Positions 8,871-18,000 of a DNA stretch of 64,000 bases are shown one piece after another (positions within the stretch are counted from its first letter, which is position 1; every line of letters starts with the position of its first letter). The position numbers were made by a program, and so were the translations under genes. This stretch comes from NORP233 sp050186825 (GTDB taxonomy: Bacteria > Planctomycetota > J058), in the NCBI GenBank assembly GCA_050186825.1, contig JBFWYD010000019.1, positions 62,001 through 126,000 on the forward strand, in the 5' to 3' direction. Below the pieces are notes generated by a model. The model had not been told where the DNA came from. It saw only the letters and a program-made list of their open reading frames with translations, and ran no database searches.

Positions 8871-10037
8871 TCAGGCGTAGCGGGCGCGCACGCGGGCGAA
8901 GCCCTCGAGCGAGCGCTCGATCGAGCCGCGCGGGACGGCGTAGCTGAGCCGGAAGTAGCCGGGCGTGCCGAAGCCCGAGCCGGGCACGGCCAGGATCCGC
9001 TCCTCGAGCAGGGCCTGGATGAAGGCCACGTCGTCCTCGATCGGCGAGCGCGGGAACAGGTAGAAGGCGCCCTCGGGGGGGACGCACTCGTAGCCGGCCG
9101 CGCTCAGGCCCTCGAGGAAGATCTTCCGCCGCGCGGCGTACTCGGCCACGTCCACGGTCACGTCCTCGAGGCGCGCGATCACGCGCTGCATCAGCGCAGG
9201 CGCGTTGACGAAGCCCAGGGTCCGGTTGGCGAACACCGCCGCGTTCAGGAGCTCCGGCCGGTCGGGGTGCTCGGGGTGCACGGCCAGGTAGCCGATGCGC
9301 TCGCCCGCGAGCCCGAGGTCCTTGCTGAAGGAGGTCGCCACCGCCGAGCGGGTGGTGGCGCGCAGCACGCTCCCCTGCGGGGCGTCGGTGTAGACGATCT
9401 TGCGGTAGGGCTCGTCGCTGATCAGGGTCGCGTCGGGCGCCTTCTCCTCCATCAACGCGGCCAGGCGGTCGAGGGACGCCTGCCCGTAGACCCGCCCGGT
9501 GGGGTTGTTGGGCGAGTTCACGACCACGGCCCGCACCTCGGGGTTGAGCGCGGCCGCGAGCGCGTCGAGGTCGAGGTCGAAGTCGGGGGTGGTCGCCACC
9601 GCGACCATCCGCCCGCCATGGTTGTCGGCGTAGAAGCGGTACTCCGGGAAGAAGGGCAGCGTGACCAGCACCTCGTTGCCCGGGTCGAGCAGCGCCTTGA
9701 ACAGCACGTTCAGGGCGCCGGCCGCGCCAACGGTCATGACCACGCCGGTCATCCCGGGGTCGACGCCGTGCTCCGTCAGCAGCCGCGAGGCGATCCGCTC
9801 CCGGGTCTCGGGGAAGCCGGCGTTGGGCATGTAGGCGTGCTTGTCGGCGCGCTCGGCGACCACGGCCGCCAGGGCCTCGTGGAAGGCCGGCGGCGGCGGC
9901 AGATCGGGGTTGCCCAGGCTGAAGTCGAACACGTTCTCGACCCCGTGGATCCGCTTGAGCTCCGCCCCCTGCTCGAACATCCGCCGGATCCAGGACGAGG
10001 ACCCCATGAATTGCTGGACTCGGCGGGAGACGGCCAT
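8871..10037 (-). CDS. PLP-dependent class I/II aminotransferase (aspartate/alanine type)
   Basis: 388 aa, fold type I aminotransferase. Visible signatures are FDFSLGNPDLPPP near the N-terminus (substrate-binding Gly-Asn-Pro), NSPNNPTGRVY (PLP-ring Asn), ISDEPYRKIVY (Asp to the pyridine nitrogen, Tyr to O3') and SFSKDLGLAGERIGY with the Schiff-base lysine at about residue 237. The C-terminal substrate-carboxylate Arg lies in FRLSYAVPRGSIERS. The ATG at 10037 follows AGGAGGAG by 4 nt. The family covers aspartate, alanine and aromatic aminotransferases, and sequence reading alone does not settle the amino acid. It is a single gene, followed by a long hairpin. Confidence 0.9.
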   Translation of the reverse strand: MAVSRRVQQFMGSSSWIRRMFEQGAELKRIHGVENVFDFSLGNPDLPPPPAFHEALAAVVAERADKHAYMPNAGFPETRERIASRLLTEHGVDPGMTGVVMTVGAAGALNVLFKALLDPGNEVLVTLPFFPEYRFYADNHGGRMVAVATTPDFDLDLDALAAALNPEVRAVVVNSPNNPTGRVYGQASLDRLAALMEEKAPDATLISDEPYRKIVYTDAPQGSVLRATTRSAVATSFSKDLGLAGERIGYLAVHPEHPDRPELLNAAVFANRTLGFVNAPALMQRVIARLEDVTVDVAEYAARRKIFLEGLSAAGYECVPPEGAFYLFPRSPIEDDVAFIQALLEERILAVPGSGFGTPGYFRLSYAVPRGSIERSLEGFARVRARYA

Positions 10038-10069
10038 TGCTCCTCCTGGCTCGGCGGTCGCAGGGCCCC

Positions 10070-10098
10070 AAGAGACTCGCCAAGAGGGCCTGCGTCAA
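10070..10098 (-). promoter_or_regulatory. Possible promoter of the aminotransferase gene
   Basis: On the minus strand TTGACG (10098-10093) and a weak TCTCTT (10075-10070) are separated by 17 nt. The -35 is good and the -10 poor. The start codon is about 32 nt downstream. Confidence 0.3.
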
Positions 10099-10145
10099 CC
10101 GTGCCGCGGGTACCCCATTCCTCCCTGGTCGGGTGGGGGGGTCGG

Positions 10146-10197
10146 GCGGAAGTGGGTGATCGGGGGCTGGGTCGGGCTAGGTCGGGGTCACTTCCGC
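10146..10197 (+). other. Hairpin with G-rich loop upstream of the ClpP-like gene
   Basis: A perfect 9-bp inverted repeat (GCGGAAGTG at 10146-10154, CACTTCCGC at 10189-10197) encloses a loop with five G-runs. The loop could form a G-quadruplex in the plus-sense strand. No reading frame here has coding character. Confidence 0.5.
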
Positions 10198-10294
10198 TCC
10201 GGCACGGTGGTCGCTCTGAGAGTCACCAGACAAGTCGGAACAGCCTGTGTGAGGACAAGATCCCCCCGCCCTTCCCTCACCCAGGCGGACCTGC

Positions 10295-10332
10295 AGACCC
10301 CGGAGTGCGTTGCTTCGGGGTCGGGGTCTTTT
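10295..10332 (+). terminator. Possible intrinsic terminator or attenuator in the ClpP-like gene leader
   Basis: AGACCCCG (10295-10302) can pair with CGGGGTCT (10322-10329), followed directly by TTT. No plus-strand gene lies just upstream, so it would end a short leader RNA or act as an attenuator for the gene at 10550. The rest of the gap to 10549 shows no gene. Confidence 0.4.
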
Positions 10333-10549
10333 AAGGGACCTCCACCCGCCGCGATGGGCGGCTCGCCCCTGGGCTCGCTCGCGCGAGGGCGAAGTCGCGA
10401 TGTTCTCGGTCCGCCTCCGATCGGGCATCCCCGCGCTCCTGGCCGCTCCCCGAGCGGGTCGCGTGAGGAAGTCCGTCGTGAGTCCTCTTGCAGATGGGCT
10501 CCCTGGCTGCGATGACAGGTGACCCCCCGGGGACCTTGGAGGAATGCCC

Positions 10550-12055
10550 ATGAGGATCGCTCTCGGACGCCAGGTGGCGTCCCTGTCGCTGTTGGCCGCC
10601 CTGGCCGTTACGCCCGCGCTCGCCCAGGAGGCCGGCCCCGCCGGCCCCACCCCGCCCGCCACCCCGGCCAAGAAGGCCGAGGAGAAGGCCGCCGACAAGG
10701 CCGGCGAGAAGCCTTTGGACAAGGCCGGCGAGGAGGAGAAGAAGGCCCCCGAGAAGGACCCCGAGATCGAGCGGCTCGAGGCCCAGAAGAAGAAGCTCCT
10801 CGAGGAGATCAAGGACGTCCAGGAGGCCCACAAGCTCGAGATCGCGCGCATGCAGGCGGAGGTCGCCAAGCTCTCGGCCGAGGCCCAGCTGCGCTCGGCG
10901 CGGACCAAGGCCTCGCTCGCGAACCAGTCGGAGGAGATCGAGCGCATCCAGGCCGACGCCCAGCTCCGCCGCGCGCGTGAGGAGACCGAGGCCTACGAGC
11001 TGCAGAAGAAGCTGAACGAGATCAAGAACCGGACCACCCTCCGCAAGCTGCAGGAGCTGGACGAGCTCTCGGACCTCCAGGGCGAGTCGGTCAAGATCCA
11101 GACCAAGCTCGGGCTCGAGCGCGCCAAGCGCCAGGCCGAGATGGAGGCCATGACCGCCGATCGCGAGCGGATGGAGGCCGAGGCGGCCCTGATCGCCTCG
11201 CGGATGCGCCTGGCCGAGATCAAGCGCAAGGCGCAGCTCGAGGAGGCCAGCCGGATCAACGACGAGCTGGCACTGATGGGGACCAAGGAGAAGGCCAAGG
11301 ACGTGGTCACCGAGGAGGTGGACTACCCCGACCGGCCCTTCTCGCACGGCCGCCTGGTGATCAGCGACCGGCGGATCTCGCTCAACGAGCCGATCATCAC
11401 CGGCACAGCCGACTACGTGTGCAAGCGGATCGACTTCTTCAACAACCAGTCGACCAGCAAGCCGATCTTCCTCGTGATCGACCGCTGCCCGGGCGGCTCG
11501 GTGATGGAGGGCTACCGCATCGTCAAGACCATGCAGGCGAGCAAGGCCCCGATCCACGTCGTGGTCAAGAGCTACGCCGCGAGCATGGCCGCCGTGATCA
11601 CCACCCTGGCCGACCACAGCTACGCCTACCCCAACGCCGTGATCCTGCACCACCAGATGAGCACCGGCGCCAGCGGCAACATGTCCCAGATCAAGCAGCA
11701 GCTCGACGAGGCGCGCGAGTGGGAGCGCCGCCTGATGGAGCCCGTGTGCAAGAAGATCGGCCTGACCCGCGAGGCGTTCATCAAGTCGATGTACGAGCAC
11801 AACGTGGACGGCGACTGGGCCGAGTTCGCCGACCAGGCCGTGAAGATGCGCTGGGTCAACGAGGTCGTGGACGAGATCCGCGAGGCCGGCGTGACCAAGC
11901 GCCCCCAGGGTGAGGCGCCCCGGCCCTGGTACTTCGGGCTGTTCGGCCAGGAGCAGAAGGACGAGCACGGCCGTCCCTTCCGCACCCTGCCCCGCCTCGG
12001 GCCCTACGACTTCTACATGATCCACAACCCGGATCAGTACTGGCGCATGCGCTAG
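10550..12055 (+). CDS. Exported ClpP-like serine protease with coiled-coil N-terminus
   Basis: 501 aa. The start at 10550 is preferred over the ATG at 10544, because GGAGGA ends immediately before 10544 and lies 6 nt before 10550. The product begins with a signal peptide (MRIALGR..., hydrophobic core, cleavage after ALA). A Pro/Ala/Lys-rich linker and roughly 200 residues of charged heptad-like coiled coil follow. The C-terminal part is a ClpP fold: CPGGSVMEGY matches the ClpP oxyanion segment, SYAASMAAV carries the nucleophile at about Ser345, and ILHHQMS the His at about 368. Classical ClpP is cytosolic, unfused and about 200 aa, so this is a periplasmic or surface relative whose partner ATPase, if any, is unclear. 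A strong terminator follows. Confidence 0.85.
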   Translation: MRIALGRQVASLSLLAALAVTPALAQEAGPAGPTPPATPAKKAEEKAADKAGEKPLDKAGEEEKKAPEKDPEIERLEAQKKKLLEEIKDVQEAHKLEIARMQAEVAKLSAEAQLRSARTKASLANQSEEIERIQADAQLRRAREETEAYELQKKLNEIKNRTTLRKLQELDELSDLQGESVKIQTKLGLERAKRQAEMEAMTADRERMEAEAALIASRMRLAEIKRKAQLEEASRINDELALMGTKEKAKDVVTEEVDYPDRPFSHGRLVISDRRISLNEPIITGTADYVCKRIDFFNNQSTSKPIFLVIDRCPGGSVMEGYRIVKTMQASKAPIHVVVKSYAASMAAVITTLADHSYAYPNAVILHHQMSTGASGNMSQIKQQLDEAREWERRLMEPVCKKIGLTREAFIKSMYEHNVDGDWAEFADQAVKMRWVNEVVDEIREAGVTKRPQGEAPRPWYFGLFGQEQKDEHGRPFRTLPRLGPYDFYMIHNPDQYWRMR

Positions 12056-12079
12056 CGCCCAGCGCTCGCTGACCCTCGC

Positions 12080-12108
12080 CGCGGCCCGCCCCGAAGGGGC
12101 GGGCCGCG
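12080..12108 (+). terminator. Terminator of the ClpP-like gene
   Basis: GCGGCCCGCCCC, a GAA loop and GGGGCGGGCCGC form a perfect 12-bp GC stem starting 25 nt after the stop codon. The U-tract is weak (GTTT at +4), as is common in high-GC genomes. Confidence 0.7.
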
Positions 12109-12140
12109 CGCGTTTGGGGGGAGCGTCTTCGGAAGGCAGC

Positions 12141-12375
12141 CGCGCAGAGTCCGGAGGAGCAAGGGACTTCGTGCCCGCGCCCGTGAGGCCGTTGCGAACC
12201 TCACGATCGACTGGAGTCGTCGGGAGCCAGAAACACGGAATACCAACAGCAATGGCAACTGGGAGTCGGTCCCCGCGCATCCATTCCCTGTTCCCGGTTG
12301 CTGTTGCTGTTCCGTGTTGCTCCTGAAGCAAGTGTCACGGGCACGAGGTCCCTTCCTGCTCCGGAGGTCGCGCGA
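12141..12375. repeat. Long imperfect palindrome built from family-A ends
   Basis: The left end (12141-12184) contains TCCGGAGGAGCAAGGGACTT and CGTGCCCGCGCCCGTG. The right end (12330-12371) is its inverse (CACGGGCACGAGGTCCCTTC, CTGCTCCGGAGG). Inside lies a second inverted pair: AACACGGAATACCAACAGCA with TTGCTGTTGCTGTTCCGTGT. The interior is AT-richer than its surroundings. The layout, with terminal and internal inverted repeats and no gene, is MITE-like. It fills the gap between the ClpP-like and amidohydrolase-like genes. Confidence 0.7.
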
Positions 12376-12484
12376 CCGCGAACGCCGGGGGATCCTTCGC
12401 TTCGCCAACAACCCTGCAGAGGGACAGACTCGCCTCGCTCGCTCGCTCGTCTCGCTCGCTCCGCTCGCGCTCCCACCGCGGCGC

Positions 12485-12514
12485 TTGACCGGCCCGGCGC
12501 CGCGCCGGGACACT
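12485..12514 (+). promoter_or_regulatory. Candidate promoter of the amidohydrolase-like gene
   Basis: TTGACC (12485-12490) and GACACT (12509-12514) are 18 nt apart. The -10 ends 7 nt before the ATG at 12522, so the transcript would be leaderless. No ribosome site is visible. Confidence 0.4.
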
Positions 12515-12521
12515 CTGCGCC

Positions 12522-13736
12522 ATGCGAGATGCCTTCGCCTTCGACCGGCCCGCGGAGCCGCCCTACGAGTTCGTAGCGGTCGAGCCCGATCTGTCGGGGC
12601 GGCCGGTGCCGGAGGCCTTCCGGGACCGGATCATGGTGGACACGGTCCACGACGGCGGCGCGATCCCGGAGCCCTTCGCCTCGCGCGTGCCCCGCGAGCT
12701 GCTCGAGCGGCGCTTCGCGGAGGAGCGCGACTGGGGGGCCTCGCTGGTGGCCAGCAAGCTGGCGGCGCAGCTCGGGCTCCAGGGCTTCTTCCGGGCGCGG
12801 ATCGCCCGGGTCCTGATCGACTTCAACCGCTTCCCCGGCGCCACGCCGCACGCCAGCGAGGGGCACCTGGACCGGCTGGCGATCAACTCGCCCTTCGCCG
12901 AGCGGCTCGACTACGAGGAGAAGGCCGCGCTGCTCGAGCGCTACTACGACCGCGTCTCCGAGCTCATGGACCAGGCCGTGGCCGGAAAGCTGATCAAGCT
13001 CTCGATCCACACCTACGACGAGCGGAACCCCAGCCAGACGCGCCGTCCCGAGGTGAGCCTGATCTCGCGCTGCGCCAGCTACCAGACCCACTCGCGGATG
13101 CCGGTCGGCGTGTTCGACCCGCTGTTCCCGGACCTGCTGGGCGAGTCCACCTGCAGCCGAGCGCTGCTGCACCGGATCTCGCTCAACCTCGAGCGGGCCG
13201 GGTTCCGGGTCGGGCACAACCACCCCTACCTGCTGCCGGAGGGGAGCATCGAGGTCCGGACCCAGGTGTGGTGCTTCTTCGCCTACCTCAAGGAGCGCTT
13301 CTGCGCGGAGCACCCCCAGACCGTGGGCGACCCGGCCTTCGAGCTGGTGTGGGGCATGCTGCTGAACACCAACCTCCGCGTCCAGGAGAGCGAGGCGCTG
13401 CGCGGCTACCTGCACCGCTTCCACCGCGTGCCCGCCGGGCTGGGGGAGCGCTTCCGCCGGGCGCGGGTGGCCTACGACCAGGTGCGGAGCTACCTGGCCG
13501 CCTCGTCGGTCACCGACGACTACCGGCGCTCGCCGCTGCGCCCGAGCTCGCTGGCCGTCGAGGTCCGCAAGGACCTGGTGTGCGAGATCGACCGGGAGAC
13601 CGGGCGCCCGCGCCGGCTGCTGCCAGCCAACGAGGAGCGGGCGACCGAGATCGCGCGCGTGATCGCCGAGGCGCTCACGATCTTCCTCGAGACCGACCGG
13701 GAGGAGCGCCTGCGGGCCGACGCCGCTCGCGCCTGA
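12522..13736 (+). CDS. N-formylglutamate amidohydrolase-like protein
   Basis: 404 aa, soluble. Segments resembling the N-formylglutamate deformylase fold (zinc-dependent, phosphorylase/hydrolase-like) appear in order: VDTVHDGGAIPEPF, where a zinc-binding pocket is expected; IDFNRFPGATPHA, corresponding to the DLNR signature; and LSIHTYDERNP with a conserved His. HNHPYLLPEGSIEVRTQVW in the C-terminal half adds further histidines. In the histidine-degradation pathway the enzyme releases formate and glutamate, but no hut genes adjoin here and the protein is longer than HutG (about 260 aa). The actual substrate is therefore open. The assignment is by motif resemblance and is moderately secure. 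Confidence 0.6.
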   Translation: MRDAFAFDRPAEPPYEFVAVEPDLSGRPVPEAFRDRIMVDTVHDGGAIPEPFASRVPRELLERRFAEERDWGASLVASKLAAQLGLQGFFRARIARVLIDFNRFPGATPHASEGHLDRLAINSPFAERLDYEEKAALLERYYDRVSELMDQAVAGKLIKLSIHTYDERNPSQTRRPEVSLISRCASYQTHSRMPVGVFDPLFPDLLGESTCSRALLHRISLNLERAGFRVGHNHPYLLPEGSIEVRTQVWCFFAYLKERFCAEHPQTVGDPAFELVWGMLLNTNLRVQESEALRGYLHRFHRVPAGLGERFRRARVAYDQVRSYLAASSVTDDYRRSPLRPSSLAVEVRKDLVCEIDRETGRPRRLLPANEERATEIARVIAEALTIFLETDREERLRADAARA

Positions 13737-13811
13737 CCCCCGCGCCTACCCCGAGGCGCGGACCCTCGATCCGAGCTAGGCTGGGGCCCGGGAAGATCGG
13801 GAGGGGAGCGC

Positions 13812-14759
13812 GTGAGCGAGCAGCGGGGCCCGGCGCCGCCGGGGGTAGTTCGCTTCGTCCGGAGGCAAGGCGAGCTGGTCGAGCTCGGCCACGAGGTCGA
13901 GGCGATCTGGGGCTACGCCCGCGACGACCTGCTGGCGGGGGCGCCCCCGCCCCTGGAGCTGGTGGCCGCGGAGGACCGCCCCGCCGTGTCGCGCGCCTGG
14001 CGCCAGCCGGGGGCCCAGGTGCTCGAGTTCCGCTCGCAGCACCGCGACGGCTCCCAGCGCTGGGTCGAGGAGCGCAGCACGGCCGAGGGCGAAGGGCTGT
14101 GGATCGACCGCAGCGAGGTCGAGCGCGCCCGGCTGCGGCGCGAGTCGGACCTGCTGATGCACCGCCTCGGCGACCTGGCCGGGGGGATCGTGCACGAGGT
14201 CAACAACCCGCTGGCCGGCGTCGTCAACTACGCGCGCGTCGTCCGCCGGCTGGCGGCCCACGACGAGCGCCTGCGCGAGGTCGCGGACGGGATCCTGAGC
14301 GAGTCGGCCCGGGTGCTCGAGACCATCGACGTCCTGCGCTCGCTGACCCCGGCCGTGGCCGGCGAGGGGCCGCGCCCCGTGGCGCCGGAGGCGCTCCTGC
14401 GCGGCGTGCTCGGCCTGGTGCGCGCGCCCCTGCGCGACGCCGGGATCCGCTACGCGATCGAGCCCTGCGCCGAGGAGCTGCCGGCCGTGGTCGAGCACGG
14501 GCACGGGCTGCACGTGACCCTGCTGCTCCTGGTCGAGGCCCTGCGCACGGCGCGCCCGACCTCGCTGCGCCTGCGCGCGCGGCGCGGGCGCGGCGGCGCG
14601 GTGGAGCTCGTGATCGCCCACGACGGCGAGGCCGTGCCCCGCGGCGGCTGGCTGGTCCAGGAGCTCCTGCGCGAGCACTCGGCCGACCTGGAGCTGGTCA
14701 CGAGCGGCTCCGCGGCCGAGCGGGCGGTCGTCCTGCGCGTCCCTGCCTGGCGCGGCTGA
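13812..14759 (+). CDS. PAS-domain histidine kinase with degenerate ATPase domain
   Basis: 315 aa, no membrane segment. Residues 1-105 look like a PAS fold (GYARDDLLAG, a central HRDGSQRWVEER strand pair). A dimerisation/phosphoacceptor helix follows with the H-box GGIVHEVNNPLAGV (His at about 128), typical of NtrB-like kinases. The C-terminal third aligns in size with a HATPase domain, but the N-box asparagines and the DxGxG and GxG boxes are not recognisable (the N-box position reads LLLLVEALRTA). It may bind ATP poorly or act as a phosphotransfer/dimerisation partner. The GTG at 13812 follows a GAGGGGAG ribosome site. No response regulator is adjacent. Confidence 0.75.
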   Translation: MSEQRGPAPPGVVRFVRRQGELVELGHEVEAIWGYARDDLLAGAPPPLELVAAEDRPAVSRAWRQPGAQVLEFRSQHRDGSQRWVEERSTAEGEGLWIDRSEVERARLRRESDLLMHRLGDLAGGIVHEVNNPLAGVVNYARVVRRLAAHDERLREVADGILSESARVLETIDVLRSLTPAVAGEGPRPVAPEALLRGVLGLVRAPLRDAGIRYAIEPCAEELPAVVEHGHGLHVTLLLLVEALRTARPTSLRLRARRGRGGAVELVIAHDGEAVPRGGWLVQELLREHSADLELVTSGSAAERAVVLRVPAWRG

Positions 14760-14823
14760 CGCCGCAGGGCGCGCGCCTCGGGGACGGTCGGTCCCAGAGC
14801 CCCGCCGCCGGCTCCGACTCCCT

Positions 14824-15056
14824 GACCCGGGCCGACCGGCTCACAGCGTCAACCGCTTGATTGGATGCCAGCGGCTTCCGTGCTCGTGCTCGTGCTCGTG
14901 ATCGTGATCGTGATCGTCGGCCTGAGCGTAGACGTAATCGCGACTACGACTACGACCACGAGACCGATCACGACCACGACTACGACTACGAGCGCGAGCA
15001 CGGGCACGGATGCAGCTGACCCGGCATCCAGCGGTTGACGGCCGACCGACTCAGAG
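14824..15056. repeat. Family-B element with terminal inverted repeats
   Basis: Left end GTCAACCGCTTGATTGGATG (14849 onward) pairs with right end GGCATCCAGCGGTTGACGGC (15023 onward). Between them lie CGTGCT and CGTGAT hexamer runs and, inverted, CGATCACGACCACGACTACG runs. An imperfect direct repeat, GCCGACCGGCTCACAG (14831-14846) and GCCGACCGACTCAGAG (15041-15056), 14 of 16 identical, brackets the element like a target duplication. The right copy includes the stop codon of the downstream minus-strand gene. Confidence 0.75.
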
Positions 15057-18000
15057 CAGGCCCCACAGGAAGCCGTTCTTCCAGCGACCGTCGAGCTTGC
15101 GCCGGTAGTAGAGCCCGCCCAGGAGCTGGAAGGTCTCCTGCTCGGGGGTCCACTCCCAGGAGAAGAAGGGCTGGACCTCGAGCTCACCCGCGCCCCCGTC
15201 CTGGCGGTAGTGGAGCAGCTTGTAGAGGAGACGCCACTCGGAGCGGTCCGGCCCCCAGGAGTGGGTGTAGAGCTTGCCGAGCACGTCGACCTCGCCCTCG
15301 GCGCCCGCGCGCTCGTACTCGAACAGCGGGTAGAGCACCCACAGGTAGTCCTCCTGGGCGTCGTGGTAGCGCCACCAGAGCGGGAGGAGGTGGTTGCGCT
15401 CGCGGTCCGCCTGGCGCTGGTCGCGGTACCACCAGCCGAGCACGCGCAGGTCGTGGTCCTCGCCCTCGCGCTCCCAGGTGGCCAGCCAGGCCAGGAGCGA
15501 GGCCTCGGAGCGGCCCTCCGACCCGGCGGTGTGCAGGAGCGGGTAGAGCAGGTCCAGCCGCCAGCCGGCGTGGTCCTCGTCGTAGAGGAAGAGCGGGAGG
15601 AAGCGCGCGTGCGAGCGGCCGCCGCCCCCGCCGAAGGCGCCGAGCGGCCAGAGCGGCGAGACCTGGCAGTAGTCACCCTCGCGGAAGTAGCTGAGCACCG
15701 GGGTGATCAGGGTCCGCCCGTCCTCGTCCTCGTGGTCGAAGTAGAGGGGGAAGAGGGTGCGGAAGCTCCGCTTCCCGCTCCGGTGCTGCCAGTAGAGCGG
15801 CGGGACGCCCACCAGCTCGTCCTCCGCCTCCGTCTCCGCGCCGTCGCTGGAGTGGACGAAGAGCGGCGTGATCAGGAGCGAGCCCTGCTCGCTCCAGCGC
15901 CCGAAGTAGAAGGGCACGGCCAGCGACCAGGTCCGCTCGGGCGTGCGGTCGTAGAAGAAGAGCGGCCGGAGGCTGATCTCGCGCGAGCTGTCGTCGTGGG
16001 CGGCGGCGTGGGTGAACAGCGGGAAGAGCACGTCGTGCCGCGTCCGCTCCCGGTCCCGCGTGTAGGCGTAGGGCAGTGTCCAGAGCTTGGACTCGTCCTC
16101 GGACGAGTAGCGGTAGTAGAGCGGGAAGGCCAGCGACCAGGTCCGCTCGGGCGTCGAGTCGTACCAGAACAGCGGCCGCGCGCTCAGCTCCGTGCGGGTG
16201 TCGTCGTGGCGCTGCGAGTAGGTGAACAGCGGGAAGAGCACGTCGTGCCGCGTCCGCTCCTCGTCCCGCGTATACGCGTAGGGCAGCGACCACACCCGCG
16301 TCTCGCGCTCGCTGTCGAGGGTGTAGAGCAGCGGCAGCGTCAGGCTCCAGGCCCGCTCCGCGTCCTCCCCGTACCAGAACAGCGGGAAGAGGTGCGCCGC
16401 GCGCTCGGTGTCGTCCGCGCTCCAGCTGGCCGAGAGCAGCGAGAACAGCGCGTCGTGACGCTTGCCCTCGGGCGTGCGGTTGTACCAGTAGGGGATGGTC
16501 CAGAAGCGCGTCGTGTCCTCCGACGCGTAGGAGTAGTAGAGCGGCAGCCCCAGCGACCAGGTCCGCTCCGGCGTCGAGTCGTACCAGAACAGCGGCCGCG
16601 CGCTCATCTCCGTGCGCGAGCCGTCGTGCCGCTCCTGGTAGCTGAACAGCGGGAAGAGCACGTCGTGCCGCGTGCGCTCCTCGTCCCGCGTATACGCGTA
16701 GGGCAGCGACCACACCCGCGTCTCGCGCTCGCTGTCGAGGGTGTAGAGCAGCGGCAGCGTCAGGCTCCAGGCCCGCTCCGCGTCCTCCCCGTACCAGAAC
16801 AGCGGGAAGAGGTGCGCCGCGCGCTCGGTGTCGTCCGCGCTCCAGCTGGCCGAGAGCAGCGAGAACAGCGCGTCGTGACGCTTGCCCTCGGGCGTGCGGT
16901 TGTACCAGTAGGGGATGGTCCAGAAGCGCGTCGTGTCCTCCGACGCGTAGGAGTAGTAGAGCGGCAGCCCCAGCGACCAGGTCCGCTCCGGCGTCGAGTC
17001 GTACCAGAACAGCGGCCGCGCGCTCATCTCCGTGCGCGAGCCGTCGTGCCGCTCCTGGTAGCTGAACAGCGGGAAGAGCACGTCGTGCCGCGTGCGCTCC
17101 TCGTCCCGCGTATACGCGTAGGGCAGCGACCACACCCGCGTCTCGCGCTCGCTGTCGAGCGTGTAGAGCAGCGGCAGCGTCAGGCTCCAGGCCCGCTCCG
17201 CGTCCTCCCCGTACCAGAACAGCGGGAAGAAGTGCGCCGCCTGCTCGCTGTCGTCCGCGCTCCAGCTGGCCGAGAACAGCGAGAACAGCGCGTCGTGCCG
17301 CGTGCCCGCGGGCGTGCGGTTGTACCAGTAGGGGATCGTCCAGAGCCGCGTCGTGTCCTCCGACGCGTACGAGTAGTAGAGCGGCACGCCCAGCGACCAG
17401 GTCCGCTCGGGACTCGAGTCGTACCAGAACAAGGGCCGCGCGCTCAGCTCGGTGCGCGTGTCGTCGTGGCGCTGCGAGTAGCTGAACAGCGGGAACAGCA
17501 CGTCGTGCCGCGTGCGCTCCTCGTCCCGCGTGTAGGCGTAGGGCAGCGACCACACCCGCGTCTCGCGCTCGCTGTCGAGCGTGTAGAGCAGCGGCAGCGT
17601 CAGGCTCCAGGCCTGCTCCGCGTCCTCCCCGTACCAGAACAGCGGAAAGACGTGCGCCGCGCGCTCGCTGTCGTCCGCGCTCCAGCTCGCCGAGAGCAGC
17701 GAGAACAGCGCGTCGTGCCGCGTCCCCTGAGGCGTGCGGTTGTACCAGTAGGGAATCGTCCAGAACCGGGTCGTGTCCTCCGACGCGTAGGAGTAGTAGA
17801 GCGGCAGCCCCAGCGACCAGGTCCGCTCGGGCGTCGAGTCGTACCAGAACAGCGGCCGCGCGCTCAGCTCCGTGCGCGAGCCGTCGTTTGCCTCCTGGTA
17901 GGTGAACAGCGGGAAGAGCACGTCGTGCCGCGTGCGCTCCGCGTCGCTCGTGTACGCGTAGGGGAGCGTCCACAGCCGGCGCTCGCTCGCGGACTCGTAG

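Noticed and set aside
10200..10330. SRP or 6S RNA gene
   Set aside because: The conserved GGTCCGGAAGGAAGCA loop of SRP RNA is absent and no 6S-like open bubble could be drawn with confidence.
16255..17159. A CRISPR-like or rDNA-like tandem array
   Set aside because: Repeat units are coding and a multiple of three, without spacers.
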